Assembly: GCA_910586645.1 (NCBI GenBank)
Contig: CAJUIS010000004.1
Span: 1 to 64,000, forward strand
Length of the DNA stretch: 64,000 nt
Direction: 5' to 3'
Source of the DNA: an uncultured Lachnospiraceae bacterium
GTDB lineage: Bacteria; Bacillota; Clostridia; Lachnospirales; Lachnospiraceae
Part shown: in pieces, positions 1 to 10,625 of the stretch
Layout: each line of letters starts with the position of its first letter
Numbering within the stretch: the stretch's first letter is position 1
The notes under the pieces: model-generated
Told to the model about the DNA's origin: nothing
Databases searched by the model: none
Seen by the model: the letters and a program-made list of their open reading frames with translations, nothing else
Made by a program: the position numbers and the translations under genes

Positions 1-3000
1 CTGCTTGCCAATTTTGACTGCGTTTTTATTTTTAAACGTAATCTTTCCAAGCTTTGCACATTTATAAAAGCTCTTTGCTCCTATTTTGCTTACGTTTGCG
101 CCAATCTCCACCTGAGTGATCTTCTTATTCTTCTGGAATACGTTCTTTGCAATTTCCGTCACTTTAAACGTATATCCGTCTTTCTTTACCGTTGCCGGGA
201 TTTTAATCTTCTTCGTCTTTTTGTTCAGAAGTTTTGAAACCGCAACTGTGCCTTTTGACGCATCCGACTTTGTAACTTTGTACGAAAGCGCTCCGATGCT
301 GAATGTGCTGTTCTTTGCCGGAACCTGCGGCTGCGACGGCGACGGCTGCGGCTGGCCTCCGCCTCCCTGCGTCTTGTCTTCCACAAGAGCCGCTTTTGCT
401 TCTGACAATTTCTGCAGAGCCGCATTGATCTGCTCCTGCGTTGCTTTTGGATTGGAAAGGATCTCTTCCGCAGCCGCAAGAGCTTTGCGGAACTCTTCCG
501 CACTTACGCTCGTGTACTTCGTCAGGTCAATGTTCTTCATTTCATTTACCGTATTTGCCAGGAGCGTATTATCTCCCGGAACCGGTTCTTCGTCTTTTAC
601 TACGGTAATTTTCACGGATGCGGTTTTTCCTTCCCTTACAGAAGAAATTGTAATGTCCGCCGTACCTTCCGCTTTTGCCGTAACCAGCCCCGCGCTGTCT
701 ACAGACGCCACCGCTTCATTGGAAGATGCATACGTCAGCGTCTTATCGTCCGTCGTATCCTCCGGCGTCACTGACGCATGGATCTGGTACGTCTGGTTTA
801 CAGCCAGTTCTTTTTCTGTTTCCGTAACTGTTACTGCTTCAATCGGAACTATCCTTTCTGTCACCGTAACCTTCACTTCCGCTCCGATTCCCGGACGGAC
901 GGAAGAAATGGAAATTGTTGCCCCTCCTTCCGCTTTTGCCGTAACAACGCCGTCTGCGTCTACAGACGCTACCGCGTCATTCGAAGAAGTATATGACAGC
1001 GTCTTATCATCTGTCGTATTCTCCGGTTTTACCGAAGCCAGAATCGTATAAGTCTCTGTTTCCGGCAGCGTAATCTCTGTTTCTTCCACCTCCACTGATT
1101 CAATCGGAATTTCCTCGTCCGTTACCGTAATCCGCACTGTCGCAGTCGTTCCCGTCCTTACAGAAGAAATTGTAATGTCCGCCGTGCCTTCTTTATGCGC
1201 GGTAACAAGCCCTGTTCCGTTCACCGACGCTACCGTCTCATTTGACGAACGGTAAGTAAGCGTTTTATCGTCCGTTGTATTTACCGGACGCACAGAAGCG
1301 TCAATCTGATACGTATTTCCTGTTTTTACTGTTTTTTGCGAATCCTTCACTACAATTTCCCGAATCGGGATTTCAACTGCTTCCGCATTCTGGATCACGA
1401 TAAAGCTAATCATCGTATCCGTATCCTGTCCGGTTTTTATCGGAGCCACGTTCAAAAGCACAGAGCCGTCTTCCAAAAGCGCAATGTTCTCAAACGTAAC
1501 CTCCGCTTTTTCCTTGATATGATGATCCGCTTTTACTGCAAGCTCATTCCCTTCCAGATCTGTTACAGACACTTTTGCATGGCGGTTGTCCCCTGCATAC
1601 TCAGCCCACGGATCGTAAAATCCTGCCGTAACGTTATAATTGCCCGCATCCAGATCAAACCGGTAAGTGAGCGTCTCTCCGGTAACGTCTCCGATAAAGT
1701 TGCGTATTGTCGCATACGCGTCTCCGCTTCCATTCGTTTCCAGATTCGCCGGGTCGTTTGTATACCCCCATCCGGCCGCCGCGCTGTACGCTCCGTCCGG
1801 AACTGCATTTCTCAGTTCATTTGCATCCGCAACGATTTTGACTTTTCCTGAAAAACTGTCCGCCCCGCTGTCTACAAAATAGACAACGCCTGCCGGGGAT
1901 ACCGGGACTGTAACCGAAACCGTCCTTCCGAAAAGCTCCTCCACTGTTCCCGTAACCGTATAGTTCCCTATTTCAGAAGCGTTCTTAAGCGCACTTACTT
2001 CTTCTGCATTCCACGTCACAGCCGCATCAAACGTCTCGCCTGTCGTCGTAACGTTTATGCTTGCCGGCATCTCGAACTTCTCTCCCATATGACGCACAAT
2101 CTTCGTATTCACCGTAACCGGCGCTTCCGTCCATTTTGCATAAAGCGTCATGTCTCCGTCTGCCTTGCTGTCAAAGCTCCATCGTTTTGTCCTCGCTTCA
2201 TCCGAATACCATCCGTCAAACGTATATCCACGTTTTGTCGGATTCTCAGGTTCCCTTATAATTCCGGAAGCCGCCGCTACATCCTGCGCTTCCACCTGTG
2301 AGCCTCCGTCAGAATCAAACGTAATATGGAAAGCCGTCCCTTCTCTCCAGTTCGCCGTAAATTTCAGATTTCCTGTCGTTCCCATAACAACTTTGATCTG
2401 TCTTACCGGCTCTGTTACGGATTCACTCGTCCACCCCAGGAATACAAAACCGTCTTTCGTCGGATTTTTCAGCGTAAATGTTCTGTCTTCTATGGTGTAC
2501 TCCGTTTTGTTTTCCGCTGCGCCTCCGTTTAATTCATACGCAATCGTATATTTCACGGGGCTTGGAGCGCCTTTCACCGTTACCGGATAAGCCGGCATGG
2601 TAAAAGTATATTTTCCGTCTTTTTCCGTCACTGCAATCCCTGTTTCCGTCCTGTCTTCGCTCTTTACAAGAACAGGCGTTTCTGTAAATTCGTAACCTGT
2701 CTTTGTTCCGAATGTCACTTCCGCCCCGTCGGCGGCTTCGCCTACGAGAAGATCAACCTGATCGTCTTCTGCAGAAATCAGATAGGCGTCTCCCTGCTGC
2801 GTCTGTTTGAAGTTTATCGTATATTCTTCTTTCTTCGTTTCATCCCCGTTTTCCGGTATAAAGATGACTTTCGCCCTGCCGTTTACCGCTTCAAGCGTTG
2901 TCACGGAAGCATTGTCCGTCGCTTCTGCCGTAACCTTGCCTTCTGTTTTGTTTTCCACCGTAAGCGTCTTTGTCTCTTCGTCAAACTGCCCAAGAACATT

Positions 3001-6000
3001 TTCTCCGTCAATGCTGATGCTTCTCACCGTAAAGCTGCTGTTTTTCTCAACCGGAATGTAATAAACTTCAATTTCTTCCAGTCCTGTCCAGTTTTCCGCC
3101 TGAGGAATTAAGGTAATGCGGACAGCCGTCGTCTCAACAGGCTTAAACTCCACATCCACCATATGCTTAAAATTGTCTGCAGACGGCACATCCGGCTTTT
3201 TCACAAGGTACTCCACTTCTGTCCATCCGTCATGCGCCTTGATTGGATTATTCGCCGCCCAGCCCTTTGTGTTGCTGCAGCCGTTTGACGTATCATTTGA
3301 GATCCTCGACGCTTCAATTACGCCATTGTTCCCGCTGTAATACTCGATTTTATAATCTTGCGGCAGACGGACTTTGTGCGCGCTGCTTCCGTCCTCTTCC
3401 ATGAATCCTATGGAAACTTTATTTACGGTATATTTTTTCTGATCCTCGTTCTTTTCAGAACCGTCCACGCCAAACGCCGTCGCTACAAACGGAACGTGAT
3501 CCGCCGCCCCGACTGCCGCGTTTGTATTCGTATGGTATTTTCCGCTCTCCCAGTCACTCCAGATTTTCTTGGAAGACGTGCTGTCAAAGCTCTTATTTCC
3601 ATCCGTAATATTGTGAACCGGATCGCCGGAAGGAGCGATATAGGCAAATGTCCTCGGCCATTCTTTCGGCTTTGAGGCCCCGTTCGCATTTAAAGCCAGA
3701 TTCGTACGCGCCGGAGTCTCGTTTGCGTCTTCCGCCGCCTCTGTTATGCGGACGGATGCTTCCGCTTCTGATTTTCCTGCCATACCGGACACTTTTACGA
3801 TTCCTGCTTCCGCAAATGATATGCCCGTCAAATCCCATGTTACGTCGCGCTCCGCCTCGTCTCCGTTGTCATAATATACCGTCACTTTGTCCGGCAGCGC
3901 AGGCTCTGTGCCTTTTTCCGTTACGGCCGTTACCTGGCGGACTCCCACAACATCGCTGACTGTGACCTCTCCAGCTATATGCGCCTTTGTCTCAACTACA
4001 GAGCCGTATACTTTAAATGTGCCGAATTTGTTCAGAAGTCTGTCTGAAATCGTATCCCACTGCACTTCCATCATCTGTTTTCCGAAATTCGTATCTGCCG
4101 CTACCGCACTCGGAAGAAGCGGATAAACGCCCCGCTCTGTCGTAACGGACACCTTATCGTAGCCTGTAATCACCATTTCAGCGTCCTGAATTGTAAATTC
4201 CTTCTCCGCCACGCCCGCATAGGAGCCTTTTCCCGTTACGGCAACGACTGCCGTTCCCGGTTTGATATTATTCCGATAGCTTAAATCGTAGTCTGTTCCT
4301 TTTGTCAGAGTCACGCCTTCCGCCTGAGAAGATTCCTTATAAACAACGGTAGGTTCCGGCTTAATTTCCGAACCGGTATAATCCATCGTTTCTTCTGCAA
4401 GCGTCACTGTCGTATTCGTACTGTTTAACTCCTTTGGCGCGCACCGTATCCTCACTTCAGCCGCCGCCATAAACTGATTTTGTTCTCCCGCTTTATCTGC
4501 TGCGGTTTCTACGCCGTACAGACGGATGTATTTCATACGGACTGTGTCAAACCGCGCCAGCTTCCATTCTACCGCGGTAGACCAGCTTCCGGCTGCAACC
4601 TCCTGATAATAAGCCCCCGTCGCGCTGACTTCAATCCTGTAAGAAGTAACCGTACCGTTTGTCTGGCTTGGACGCGGCCGATAACGAAGCCCGTTGATTT
4701 CCGTCAGTTCTTCCAGTTCAATCTGCAGATAACGGCTCGCCGCTTCATTCCTTAAATCGGAAGGCCCTGTGCCGCCGCCCCAGTTGCTGTGCCATATGCT
4801 GCTGTTGTCTCCGTCATTCGCCTTACCGGCAGAGCCGTCCTTTTCCACACTTGGCGCCGTCAGGTTCATTTTTGCATATGGATAATCCGCAGAATCATCA
4901 TTTGCATTGTTATTTTCAATATTGTCTTTTCCAAGACGAATCTGATAGACGCCCCGCTCCGCGTGATCTTCAGACTCCATCACAATCCTGATGATATTGT
5001 CGCTGCTTTTTGGAAGAACCGTTATGCTGGCATTGTCCTTTCCAATCGCCGTAACGTCGTTTGCCGTCAATCTCGTCTCATTCACGCCAAACCAGCCTCT
5101 TTCAAGCGCCGCTGCGCCGGCAATATGGCTGCCTGCTTTCAGATAGGAGAGAGCGGCCTCAGAGCCCACGTCAAACGTAGGAATGCGCGTATTCATTTCC
5201 AGTTCCACAAGCGTTACCGCTTTTTCAAACTCTACGCGGAACCATGTCTCGGAAACCGTTGCATTCGGCGTAAATGTACGGACAGTCACGCCGTCTTCTT
5301 TCCGGTTGCTGACTGTACATGCCGCCTGCGTCCAGTTTTGCCCGTTGTCGCTGGAAGAATAAATTTTCATCGTGCCGGAAGTCGGAGCCGTATCTTTCAG
5401 ATAAAGCGTAAAATCTTTTAGCTCAATCGCCGTATCCAGACGGAAGTCAAGCGTCCCCCGTCCGCTCCATGCTTCATCCGTTTTGGAGGCTTTGTCATCT
5501 TTTAATTTTGCAAAAGCTTCCGCCACGCCGGCGCTGTCTTTGCTGGACTCGCCGTTGATGTACATCTCCGGTACGTTTGACAGCGCTTCCGCACCGTCTT
5601 TGTAACCTCCCAACGTCACGCGCACAGAAGCGGTAACCGGAATTTCCTGTTCAAATACAGACGCCGTTCCATTTACCGTTTTCGTGCCGGCGGAAGCCGT
5701 AAGATTATCCGGAACGTCCCATGTCACCGGAAATTCCGCCCCAAGCACTGTTCCGTCCGCCAATACCGCAGGACGCGTCGCCGGAAGGGAAATCACTGCA
5801 TCTTTTCCGATTGCAGCCGAATAATTCAATACTTTTTCCACATCGCCAATCGTCATTACATGCACCGGCACGCGCAGATTCAAATCCGCAACGGTACCGT
5901 ATACGGAATACGACTCTCCCTTATCCGCCGGAAGCGCATCCCATGTAATCTGCTTTGTTTCCACAGTCCCGTCTGAGAAATTCACTTTCACCGTTTCCGG

Positions 6001-8823
6001 AAAGACGGGATCGGTTCCTGCTTTCACAAAATAATTCCTGGAAATCTCATAACTTATGACTTTCTTTTCCGTCTGTCCCAAAACAGCCGTCTTTGTCGTC
6101 ACTTCTTTCTCGGCCGAAAGAACTCCCTGCGCACTGGCTTTTACTGTAAAGCTCCCCTCTTTTTCGGTTGACTGTACAATTGCCAGAAGCTTGCCCTTAC
6201 CTGCTTTTCTTGTCTTTTCTCCATAAGCAGTCACATCATTCTGCACGCCGTTGTCAAGCGCAAGAAGCTTTCCTTCTCCTTCTACAGAAACCGTAATCTC
6301 CGGTTCTGCGCCATTGACAAATTTACCGTCCTCGTCCGTTACGTCAATCGTAATATAACTTAAATCTTTTCCGTCCGCCGCAATCGTCTCCCGATCCGCT
6401 CTCATCGAAAGCTTCGCCGCAGATTTTACCGTCTCTACGGCACTGCGTCCGTCCGTTTCTGAAATTTCAGTCGTTCCGTCGGCCTCAAACGCCTTTGCTT
6501 CCAGTTTCCCGGCTTCATACGGAACGTTAAACGTCGCATACAAAGACGTGTGTCCGCTTGCCTTTGAACTGTCGAAACATCCTGTGCCCGAAGTATAACT
6601 CTGATATCCTCCGGTCGGCGTACTTGTACGCACTGCGGAAGCAGAGCCTATTTCTTTTCCGTTTAAATAAAGTTTTATAACCGGAGCGTCACTGTAAACG
6701 ACAACTTCCGCCTTGCCGCCGTCCAACACGATTTCTTCCTCATTCCATACCGGAAGCACATGAAGCGTATGTAATTTATCGTTCCACTGGCTCTGGTACA
6801 GATAAAAACTGTCTTTTGGGAAGCCCGCCGTATCAATAATTCCAAAATAGGAGTTTTTTGCAATATTCGGCCATGTGCCGTTCGCTCCCGTTCCCTGCCA
6901 GTTATCCGGCGTCGGCTCGCCGATGTAGTCAAATCCCGTCCAGACAAACTCACCTGCATTAAACGGCTGGCGCATGGTAATCCAAAGCCCGTCGCTTGCC
7001 AGATGCCCCCAGCTTACCCTGCTCTTATCATATGAGGTCAGGCGTTTGTCTCCTTTGCCGCCGTCGCCGCCATTCGTTTTTCTGTCATATACGCCGCGGC
7101 TGTTAATGGAAGACGCCGTCTCAGATCCATAGACCATCCATCCCTTGTTATGCCCGTTCTGAATCTGGCCGGCTCCGCCGTAATTGTATCCCGGAAGTCC
7201 GCCCGGCACGCCATACTGGGATGCTCCTGCAAATACTTTTGCCGTCTGTGTCGCAACGTTACTGTCATTTGACTCATTTCCCTTAAACTGGTTATCCCCA
7301 AACGTCACATAGCGCGTTGCGTCTTCTTCGGCAACCCACTGAATAAGCTGAGCCGCCACTTCCGGATATCTTCCGTGATCGCTGGTGCTGATTGTCTGCT
7401 GGAACACTTCGTTCCCAAGGCTCCACATAATAATGGACGGCGCATTTTTTCCGCGCTTTACCATCGCTTTTACATCAAATTCCGCCCACTCTTCACAGCC
7501 GTCTCCATCCACAATCTGATTTCCTTCTTCAATCGGGGCTTCAAACCATCTTCCATAATCTTCTGTATTTCCCGCTTTTCCAGAGAGCCAGCAGTCAAAA
7601 GCCTCTTCTACCAAAAGCACGCCTTTTTCGTTGCAGATGTCAATAAGCGTCTGGGAAGCCGGATTGTGCGTAACGCGGATTGCGTTCACACCCATCTGCA
7701 TAAGCATTTCCACCTGACGCTCCACAGCGCGGCGCCAGCTCTCCGAACCAAGCCCGCCCTGATCGTGATGCATGGAAACCCCGTGCAGCTTCATATTTTT
7801 TCCATTTAAGAAAAATCCATTGTCCACGGTAAACTCCACCCAGCGGAATCCAAAATCAGAATCATAGGAATCCACCGCCGTATCTCCCACAAACACTTCC
7901 GTACGGACGGTATAAAGATTCGGATTCTCCGTTGACCAGAGCTTTGGAGAAGGCACCGTCACAGACGCCGCAATGTCTGCCTTTGCTCCGGCAGCCACTG
8001 TCTTCGCCGCTGTTTTCTCTCCCTCGGCCACCGGAGTTTTCCCGCCTTTTTCATAAATAGTCTGTTTCACGGAAACGCTGCGTTCTTCGCCGCCGTCGTT
8101 TTTTACGGACGTCACTATGTTTACCGTTCCGGTTCCGTCGTCAATGTCCGGCGTCGTTACCGCTGTTCCAAAATACGCCACATGGACGGGATTCGTAATT
8201 GTCAGGTTCACATCGCGGTAAATGCCGCTTCCGGAATACCATCGGCTGGAAGGCTGCTTATGTTCCACCTTCACGGCCAAAACATTCTCTTCGCCGCCAA
8301 ATTTCAGGATTTCATTCGGCAGAACAAATGAAAACGGCGTATATCCGTAAGGATGCGTTCCAAGCTGCGTCCCGTTTAAATAAACAGTCGCATTCATATA
8401 TACGCCGTCAAAATCTACGCTGATCGTTTTTCCCCGCATATCCTCCGTAAGCGTAAACGCTTTACGGTACCATCCGGTTCCCCCTAAAACATAGCCGCTC
8501 TCCTGCTCCGCCGGAGCCGCCGTTGAAAACCCCTGATCAATACTGTAATCATGGGGAAGGCTGACGTTTTTCCAGGAAGAGTCGTTATAAGACGGCGCCT
8601 GCGCACCGTTCAGCTCGCCCAGATAAAAACGCCAGTGGTCATTAAAGGAAACGGATCGTTCCCCCGTCCCATAGACATTGACATAAACCGTTTCCGGCAC
8701 AGACGCTGCCTGTCCTGTGTTTGCATCTCTTTGTGTACTTTCCGCCGCCACCGCATCAAACGCACCCATGCTAAGCATGACTGTCATTGACAAAAAAGCG
8801 GCCATACATCTTTTCAAATGCAT
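1..8823 (-). CDS. Giant secreted GH2 beta-galactosidase-like multidomain protein (3' end beyond window)
   Basis: The reading frame is open from an ATG at 8823 to the left edge (2941 codons, no stop), so the C-terminus is missing. A signal peptide ending near AVAA is followed by the GH2 sugar-binding, Ig-like and TIM-barrel domains. The acid/base Glu lies in the motif LGNEV (about residue 472) and the nucleophile Glu in YGSET (about 568). A DUF4982-like segment follows, then Ig-like domains, F5/8C (CBM32-like) domains, InlB_B-type repeats, three 87-residue BIG_2-like Ig repeats, a FIVAR helix pair, a Pro/Gln linker and a Lys-rich LRR_5 (BspA-like) module. The family hydrolyses beta-galactosides or beta-glucuronides outside the cell; the module set suggests host glycans (inference). 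A strong RBS (GGAGGAGG) sits before the ATG. The gene diverges from the sensor operon at 8997. The exact substrate cannot be read from sequence. Confidence 0.93.
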   Translation of the reverse strand, partial: MHLKRCMAAFLSMTVMLSMGAFDAVAAESTQRDANTGQAASVPETVYVNVYGTGERSVSFNDHWRFYLGELNGAQAPSYNDSSWKNVSLPHDYSIDQGFSTAAPAEQESGYVLGGTGWYRKAFTLTEDMRGKTISVDFDGVYMNATVYLNGTQLGTHPYGYTPFSFVLPNEILKFGGEENVLAVKVEHKQPSSRWYSGSGIYRDVNLTITNPVHVAYFGTAVTTPDIDDGTGTVNIVTSVKNDGGEERSVSVKQTIYEKGGKTPVAEGEKTAAKTVAAGAKADIAASVTVPSPKLWSTENPNLYTVRTEVFVGDTAVDSYDSDFGFRWVEFTVDNGFFLNGKNMKLHGVSMHHDQGGLGSESWRRAVERQVEMLMQMGVNAIRVTHNPASQTLIDICNEKGVLLVEEAFDCWLSGKAGNTEDYGRWFEAPIEEGNQIVDGDGCEEWAEFDVKAMVKRGKNAPSIIMWSLGNEVFQQTISTSDHGRYPEVAAQLIQWVAEEDATRYVTFGDNQFKGNESNDSNVATQTAKVFAGASQYGVPGGLPGYNYGGAGQIQNGHNKGWMVYGSETASSINSRGVYDRKTNGGDGGKGDKRLTSYDKSRVSWGHLASDGLWITMRQPFNAGEFVWTGFDYIGEPTPDNWQGTGANGTWPNIAKNSYFGIIDTAGFPKDSFYLYQSQWNDKLHTLHVLPVWNEEEIVLDGGKAEVVVYSDAPVIKLYLNGKEIGSASAVRTSTPTGGYQSYTSGTGCFDSSKASGHTSLYATFNVPYEAGKLEAKAFEADGTTEISETDGRSAVETVKSAAKLSMRADRETIAADGKDLSYITIDVTDEDGKFVNGAEPEITVSVEGEGKLLALDNGVQNDVTAYGEKTRKAGKGKLLAIVQSTEKEGSFTVKASAQGVLSAEKEVTTKTAVLGQTEKKVISYEISRNYFVKAGTDPVFPETVKVNFSDGTVETKQITWDALPADKGESYSVYGTVADLNLRVPVHVMTIGDVEKVLNYSAAIGKDAVISLPATRPAVLADGTVLGAEFPVTWDVPDNLTASAGTKTVNGTASVFEQEIPVTASVRVTLGGYKDGAEALSNVPEMYINGESSKDSAGVAEAFAKLKDDKASKTDEAWSGRGTLDFRLDTAIELKDFTLYLKDTAPTSGTMKIYSSSDNGQNWTQAACTVSNRKEDGVTVRTFTPNATVSETWFRVEFEKAVTLVELEMNTRIPTFDVGSEAALSYLKAGSHIAGAAALERGWFGVNETRLTANDVTAIGKDNASITVLPKSSDNIIRIVMESEDHAERGVYQIRLGKDNIENNNANDDSADYPYAKMNLTAPSVEKDGSAGKANDGDNSSIWHSNWGGGTGPSDLRNEAASRYLQIELEELTEINGLRYRPRPSQTNGTVTSYRIEVSATGAYYQEVAAGSWSTAVEWKLARFDTVRMKYIRLYGVETAADKAGEQNQFMAAAEVRIRCAPKELNSTNTTVTLAEETMDYTGSEIKPEPTVVYKESSQAEGVTLTKGTDYDLSYRNNIKPGTAVVAVTGKGSYAGVAEKEFTIQDAEMVITGYDKVSVTTERGVYPLLPSAVAADTNFGKQMMEVQWDTISDRLLNKFGTFKVYGSVVETKAHIAGEVTVSDVVGVRQVTAVTEKGTEPALPDKVTVYYDNGDEAERDVTWDLTGISFAEAGIVKVSGMAGKSEAEASVRITEAAEDANETPARTNLALNANGASKPKEWPRTFAYIAPSGDPVHNITDGNKSFDSTSSKKIWSDWESGKYHTNTNAAVGAADHVPFVATAFGVDGSEKNEDQKKYTVNKVSIGFMEEDGSSAHKVRLPQDYKIEYYSGNNGVIEASRISNDTSNGCSNTKGWAANNPIKAHDGWTEVEYLVKKPDVPSADNFKHMVDVEFKPVETTAVRITLIPQAENWTGLEEIEVYYIPVEKNSSFTVRSISIDGENVLGQFDEETKTLTVENKTEGKVTAEATDNASVTTLEAVNGRAKVIFIPENGDETKKEEYTINFKQTQQGDAYLISAEDDQVDLLVGEAADGAEVTFGTKTGYEFTETPVLVKSEDRTETGIAVTEKDGKYTFTMPAYPVTVKGAPSPVKYTIAYELNGGAAENKTEYTIEDRTFTLKNPTKDGFVFLGWTSESVTEPVRQIKVVMGTTGNLKFTANWREGTAFHITFDSDGGSQVEAQDVAAASGIIREPENPTKRGYTFDGWYSDEARTKRWSFDSKADGDMTLYAKWTEAPVTVNTKIVRHMGEKFEMPASINVTTTGETFDAAVTWNAEEVSALKNASEIGNYTVTGTVEELFGRTVSVTVPVSPAGVVYFVDSGADSFSGKVKIVADANELRNAVPDGAYSAAAGWGYTNDPANLETNGSGDAYATIRNFIGDVTGETLTYRFDLDAGNYNVTAGFYDPWAEYAGDNRHAKVSVTDLEGNELAVKADHHIKEKAEVTFENIALLEDGSVLLNVAPIKTGQDTDTMISFIVIQNAEAVEIPIREIVVKDSQKTVKTGNTYQIDASVRPVNTTDDKTLTYRSSNETVASVNGTGLVTAHKEGTADITISSVRTGTTATVRITVTDEEIPIESVEVEETEITLPETETYTILASVKPENTTDDKTLSYTSSNDAVASVDADGVVTAKAEGGATISISSVRPGIGAEVKVTVTERIVPIEAVTVTETEKELAVNQTYQIHASVTPEDTTDDKTLTYASSNEAVASVDSAGLVTAKAEGTADITISSVREGKTASVKITVVKDEEPVPGDNTLLANTVNEMKNIDLTKYTSVSAEEFRKALAAAEEILSNPKATQEQINAALQKLSEAKAALVEDKTQGGGGQPQPSPSQPQVPAKNSTFSIGALSYKVTKSDASKGTVAVSKLLNKKTKKIKIPATVKKDGYTFKVTEIAKNVFQKNKKITQVEIGANVSKIGAKSFYKCAKLGKITFKNKNAVKIGKQ
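605..1387 (-). repeat. Three tandem 261-bp units coding for Ig-like (BIG_2) domains
   Basis: Three adjacent units begin at about 605, 866 and 1127, exactly 261 bp (87 codons) apart. Each carries the DNA signature of a BIG_2 domain (VASV, GLVTA, ADITISSV-like strands). The outer units share long near-identical stretches, for example around 641-660 and 1163-1182. They form a stalk between the enzyme part and the FIVAR/LRR region and could change in number by recombination. Confidence 0.85.
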
Positions 8824-8863
8824 AAATTTCCTCCTCCTTTTTGTATTTTTCTGTATCGTTTCT

Positions 8864-8892
8864 ATTATAAAAGCAAACTGCCCAAAAACATA
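8864..8892 (-). promoter_or_regulatory. Probable promoter of the GH2 gene
   Basis: On the minus strand a TATAAT box (8864-8869) lies 17 bp from a weak -35 (TATGTT, 8887-8892), about 40 bp upstream of the start codon. The weak -35 fits an activated promoter; the divergent YesN-like regulator is a candidate activator (inference). Confidence 0.5.
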
Positions 8893-8964
8893 TGTAATAT
8901 TTTTTGAATTTTGGTAATTTTTTTTGCTTTTTTCTCTTTCTGCCCTGTCTTCGCAATTAATTTG

Positions 8965-8973
8965 TGTTATAAT
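8965..8973 (+). promoter_or_regulatory. Extended -10 promoter of the solute-binding/YesM/YesN operon
   Basis: TGTTATAAT forms an extended -10 element 23 bp before the ATG at 8997, with no convincing -35. An AAAAAGGAG ribosome site follows. The 173 bp between the divergent genes is AT-rich and holds both promoters. Confidence 0.5.
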
Positions 8974-8996
8974 ACCAAAAAGGAGCCGTTTCAGAC

Positions 8997-10625
8997 ATGA
9001 AGTATGCAAAAAAATTCATTTATATAGTAACCGCTTTTTTTCTTTGCGGCTGTGTATCTTCTCCGGCTTTACAGGAAGAGCCGGAATATACGGAGCTTAC
9101 CATGTTTTCTGACGTCACCTTCTGGAATTTTCCGGAATGGGTTCTTGAAAGCGGAAGCATTACCGCAGAGATTTCCAAAGAGACAAACGTTGCGCTAAAC
9201 GTTACAATTCCTCCGCAGGAATCCTCCAAAAAACTGAGCCTTCTGCTGCACAAAGACGAACTTCCCGACATCATATCCATTACGGATCCCATAATGATCC
9301 GGCAATTGATCGATTCAGGAAAAGTATGGCGGCTGGATGAATTCCTTGGCCGTCACTGCCCAGATTCCCATCTTCTGACAGATTTCCCGGAAGATATGAA
9401 ACAGGAGCAGATCCGGCAGTACGGCGGCTGGTATGCCTACTCATCCAATATTAATTCGGATGACGCCAGAGAAATCTGGAAAGAGCCGTCTTCTTACTAT
9501 GGCGATTTGGCGCGTTACCGCCAGAATTACGGCATCCTCTGGAACCGCTCCCTTATGAAACGGGCCGGTTTAACCGAAGATTTTTTACAGACGCAGTCCC
9601 AGGTTCTTCGCGCATTCGAAAAAGTAAAATCTATGAATCTTACCGTAAGCGGAGACCCGGTGATTCCCGTTTTATTTGAAGGCAACGACTATCAGGCGTC
9701 TTCCCTCGGCTATCTGAACAACTCCTTTGGAGCGGAACAGGTAGACGAAAATGAAGACTATATCGAACGATGGATGCAGCCGGAGTGCAAAGACGTTCTG
9801 AAATTTGCAAACACCCTGTTCCGCAGCGAATATGCCTATACGGAGCATCTTGCCATTGACAATGTGCAGGTACGCGCCCTGATGGAAAGCGGACGTGTGC
9901 TCTGCTATATGGGAAACGTCGCAAATACCGGAATCAACGCCCATGATTACATAACGACCGGCCCTCTGATTTCGGACAACGGCAACCGTCCGGTTCTTGG
10001 AATGGATTTAACAACGCCGACCGGATGGATACAGACTTTTATCTCCAAAGACTGCGCCTGTCCAGACAAAGCCGCACAGTTTCTGGATTATATGACAAGC
10101 GCCGAAGGGCTCCTTCTTTCCAATTACGGACTGGAGGGGGAAGATTTTTTCTATGACAAAGACGGTCTTGTCCGAAGGACCAAAACAGGAAAAGAAAAAT
10201 CCGAAAACCCCTTAAACGCGATGACTCTTTTCTGGAATTTTTACAACAGCGCCTGGGAGCACAGCGTTATTCCCGTCCCGGTTTCAGACAGCCATGAATT
10301 TTTGATGGCTGAAATCCAGTCTGACTTCGCAAAAGACAGAAGGACTTACGTTTATGACTCCGGTCTCCTGCGCCTTCCCGAAGACTATATTCCGGCAGAC
10401 AGCAGTCTCGGACAGCTTGACAGCAAACTTGCCCTGTTCCGCAAAGAACAGATTCCCAAAATCATTTCCGCATCTTCAGACGAAGAGTTTGAAACGGCAT
10501 ACGCCTATTTTATCAGCCATCAGAAAGACCTTGGCATTGAGCGGCTGGAGCGGAAAATAAACGAGCAGATGCATAAAAACTTTACTTTCTACAAAAAAAT
10601 CATTGAAAAGGTGAACCGGCCATGA
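8997..10625 (+). CDS. Extracellular solute-binding lipoprotein, probable sensor component
   Basis: 542 residues. The N-terminus is a lipoprotein signal with lipobox LCGC (Cys at about residue 18), so the protein is anchored outside the membrane. The remainder resembles family 1 sugar-binding proteins of ABC importers (open periplasmic-binding fold; a DELPDI-like segment early on and a PTGW segment late), as in the large LipO/YtcQ-type proteins. No permease genes lie beside it. Instead it overlaps the kinase gene by 4 bp (ATGA), so the two are translationally coupled. This suggests that it binds a sugar or glycan fragment and reports to the kinase rather than importing (inference). A good RBS precedes the ATG. 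The ligand is unknown. Confidence 0.85.
   Translation: MKYAKKFIYIVTAFFLCGCVSSPALQEEPEYTELTMFSDVTFWNFPEWVLESGSITAEISKETNVALNVTIPPQESSKKLSLLLHKDELPDIISITDPIMIRQLIDSGKVWRLDEFLGRHCPDSHLLTDFPEDMKQEQIRQYGGWYAYSSNINSDDAREIWKEPSSYYGDLARYRQNYGILWNRSLMKRAGLTEDFLQTQSQVLRAFEKVKSMNLTVSGDPVIPVLFEGNDYQASSLGYLNNSFGAEQVDENEDYIERWMQPECKDVLKFANTLFRSEYAYTEHLAIDNVQVRALMESGRVLCYMGNVANTGINAHDYITTGPLISDNGNRPVLGMDLTTPTGWIQTFISKDCACPDKAAQFLDYMTSAEGLLLSNYGLEGEDFFYDKDGLVRRTKTGKEKSENPLNAMTLFWNFYNSAWEHSVIPVPVSDSHEFLMAEIQSDFAKDRRTYVYDSGLLRLPEDYIPADSSLGQLDSKLALFRKEQIPKIISASSDEEFETAYAYFISHQKDLGIERLERKINEQMHKNFTFYKKIIEKVNRP

Noticed and set aside
116..8800. Plus-strand open frames opposite the GH2 gene
   Set aside because: They are mirror frames of a long minus-strand gene whose domains and catalytic residues are clear.
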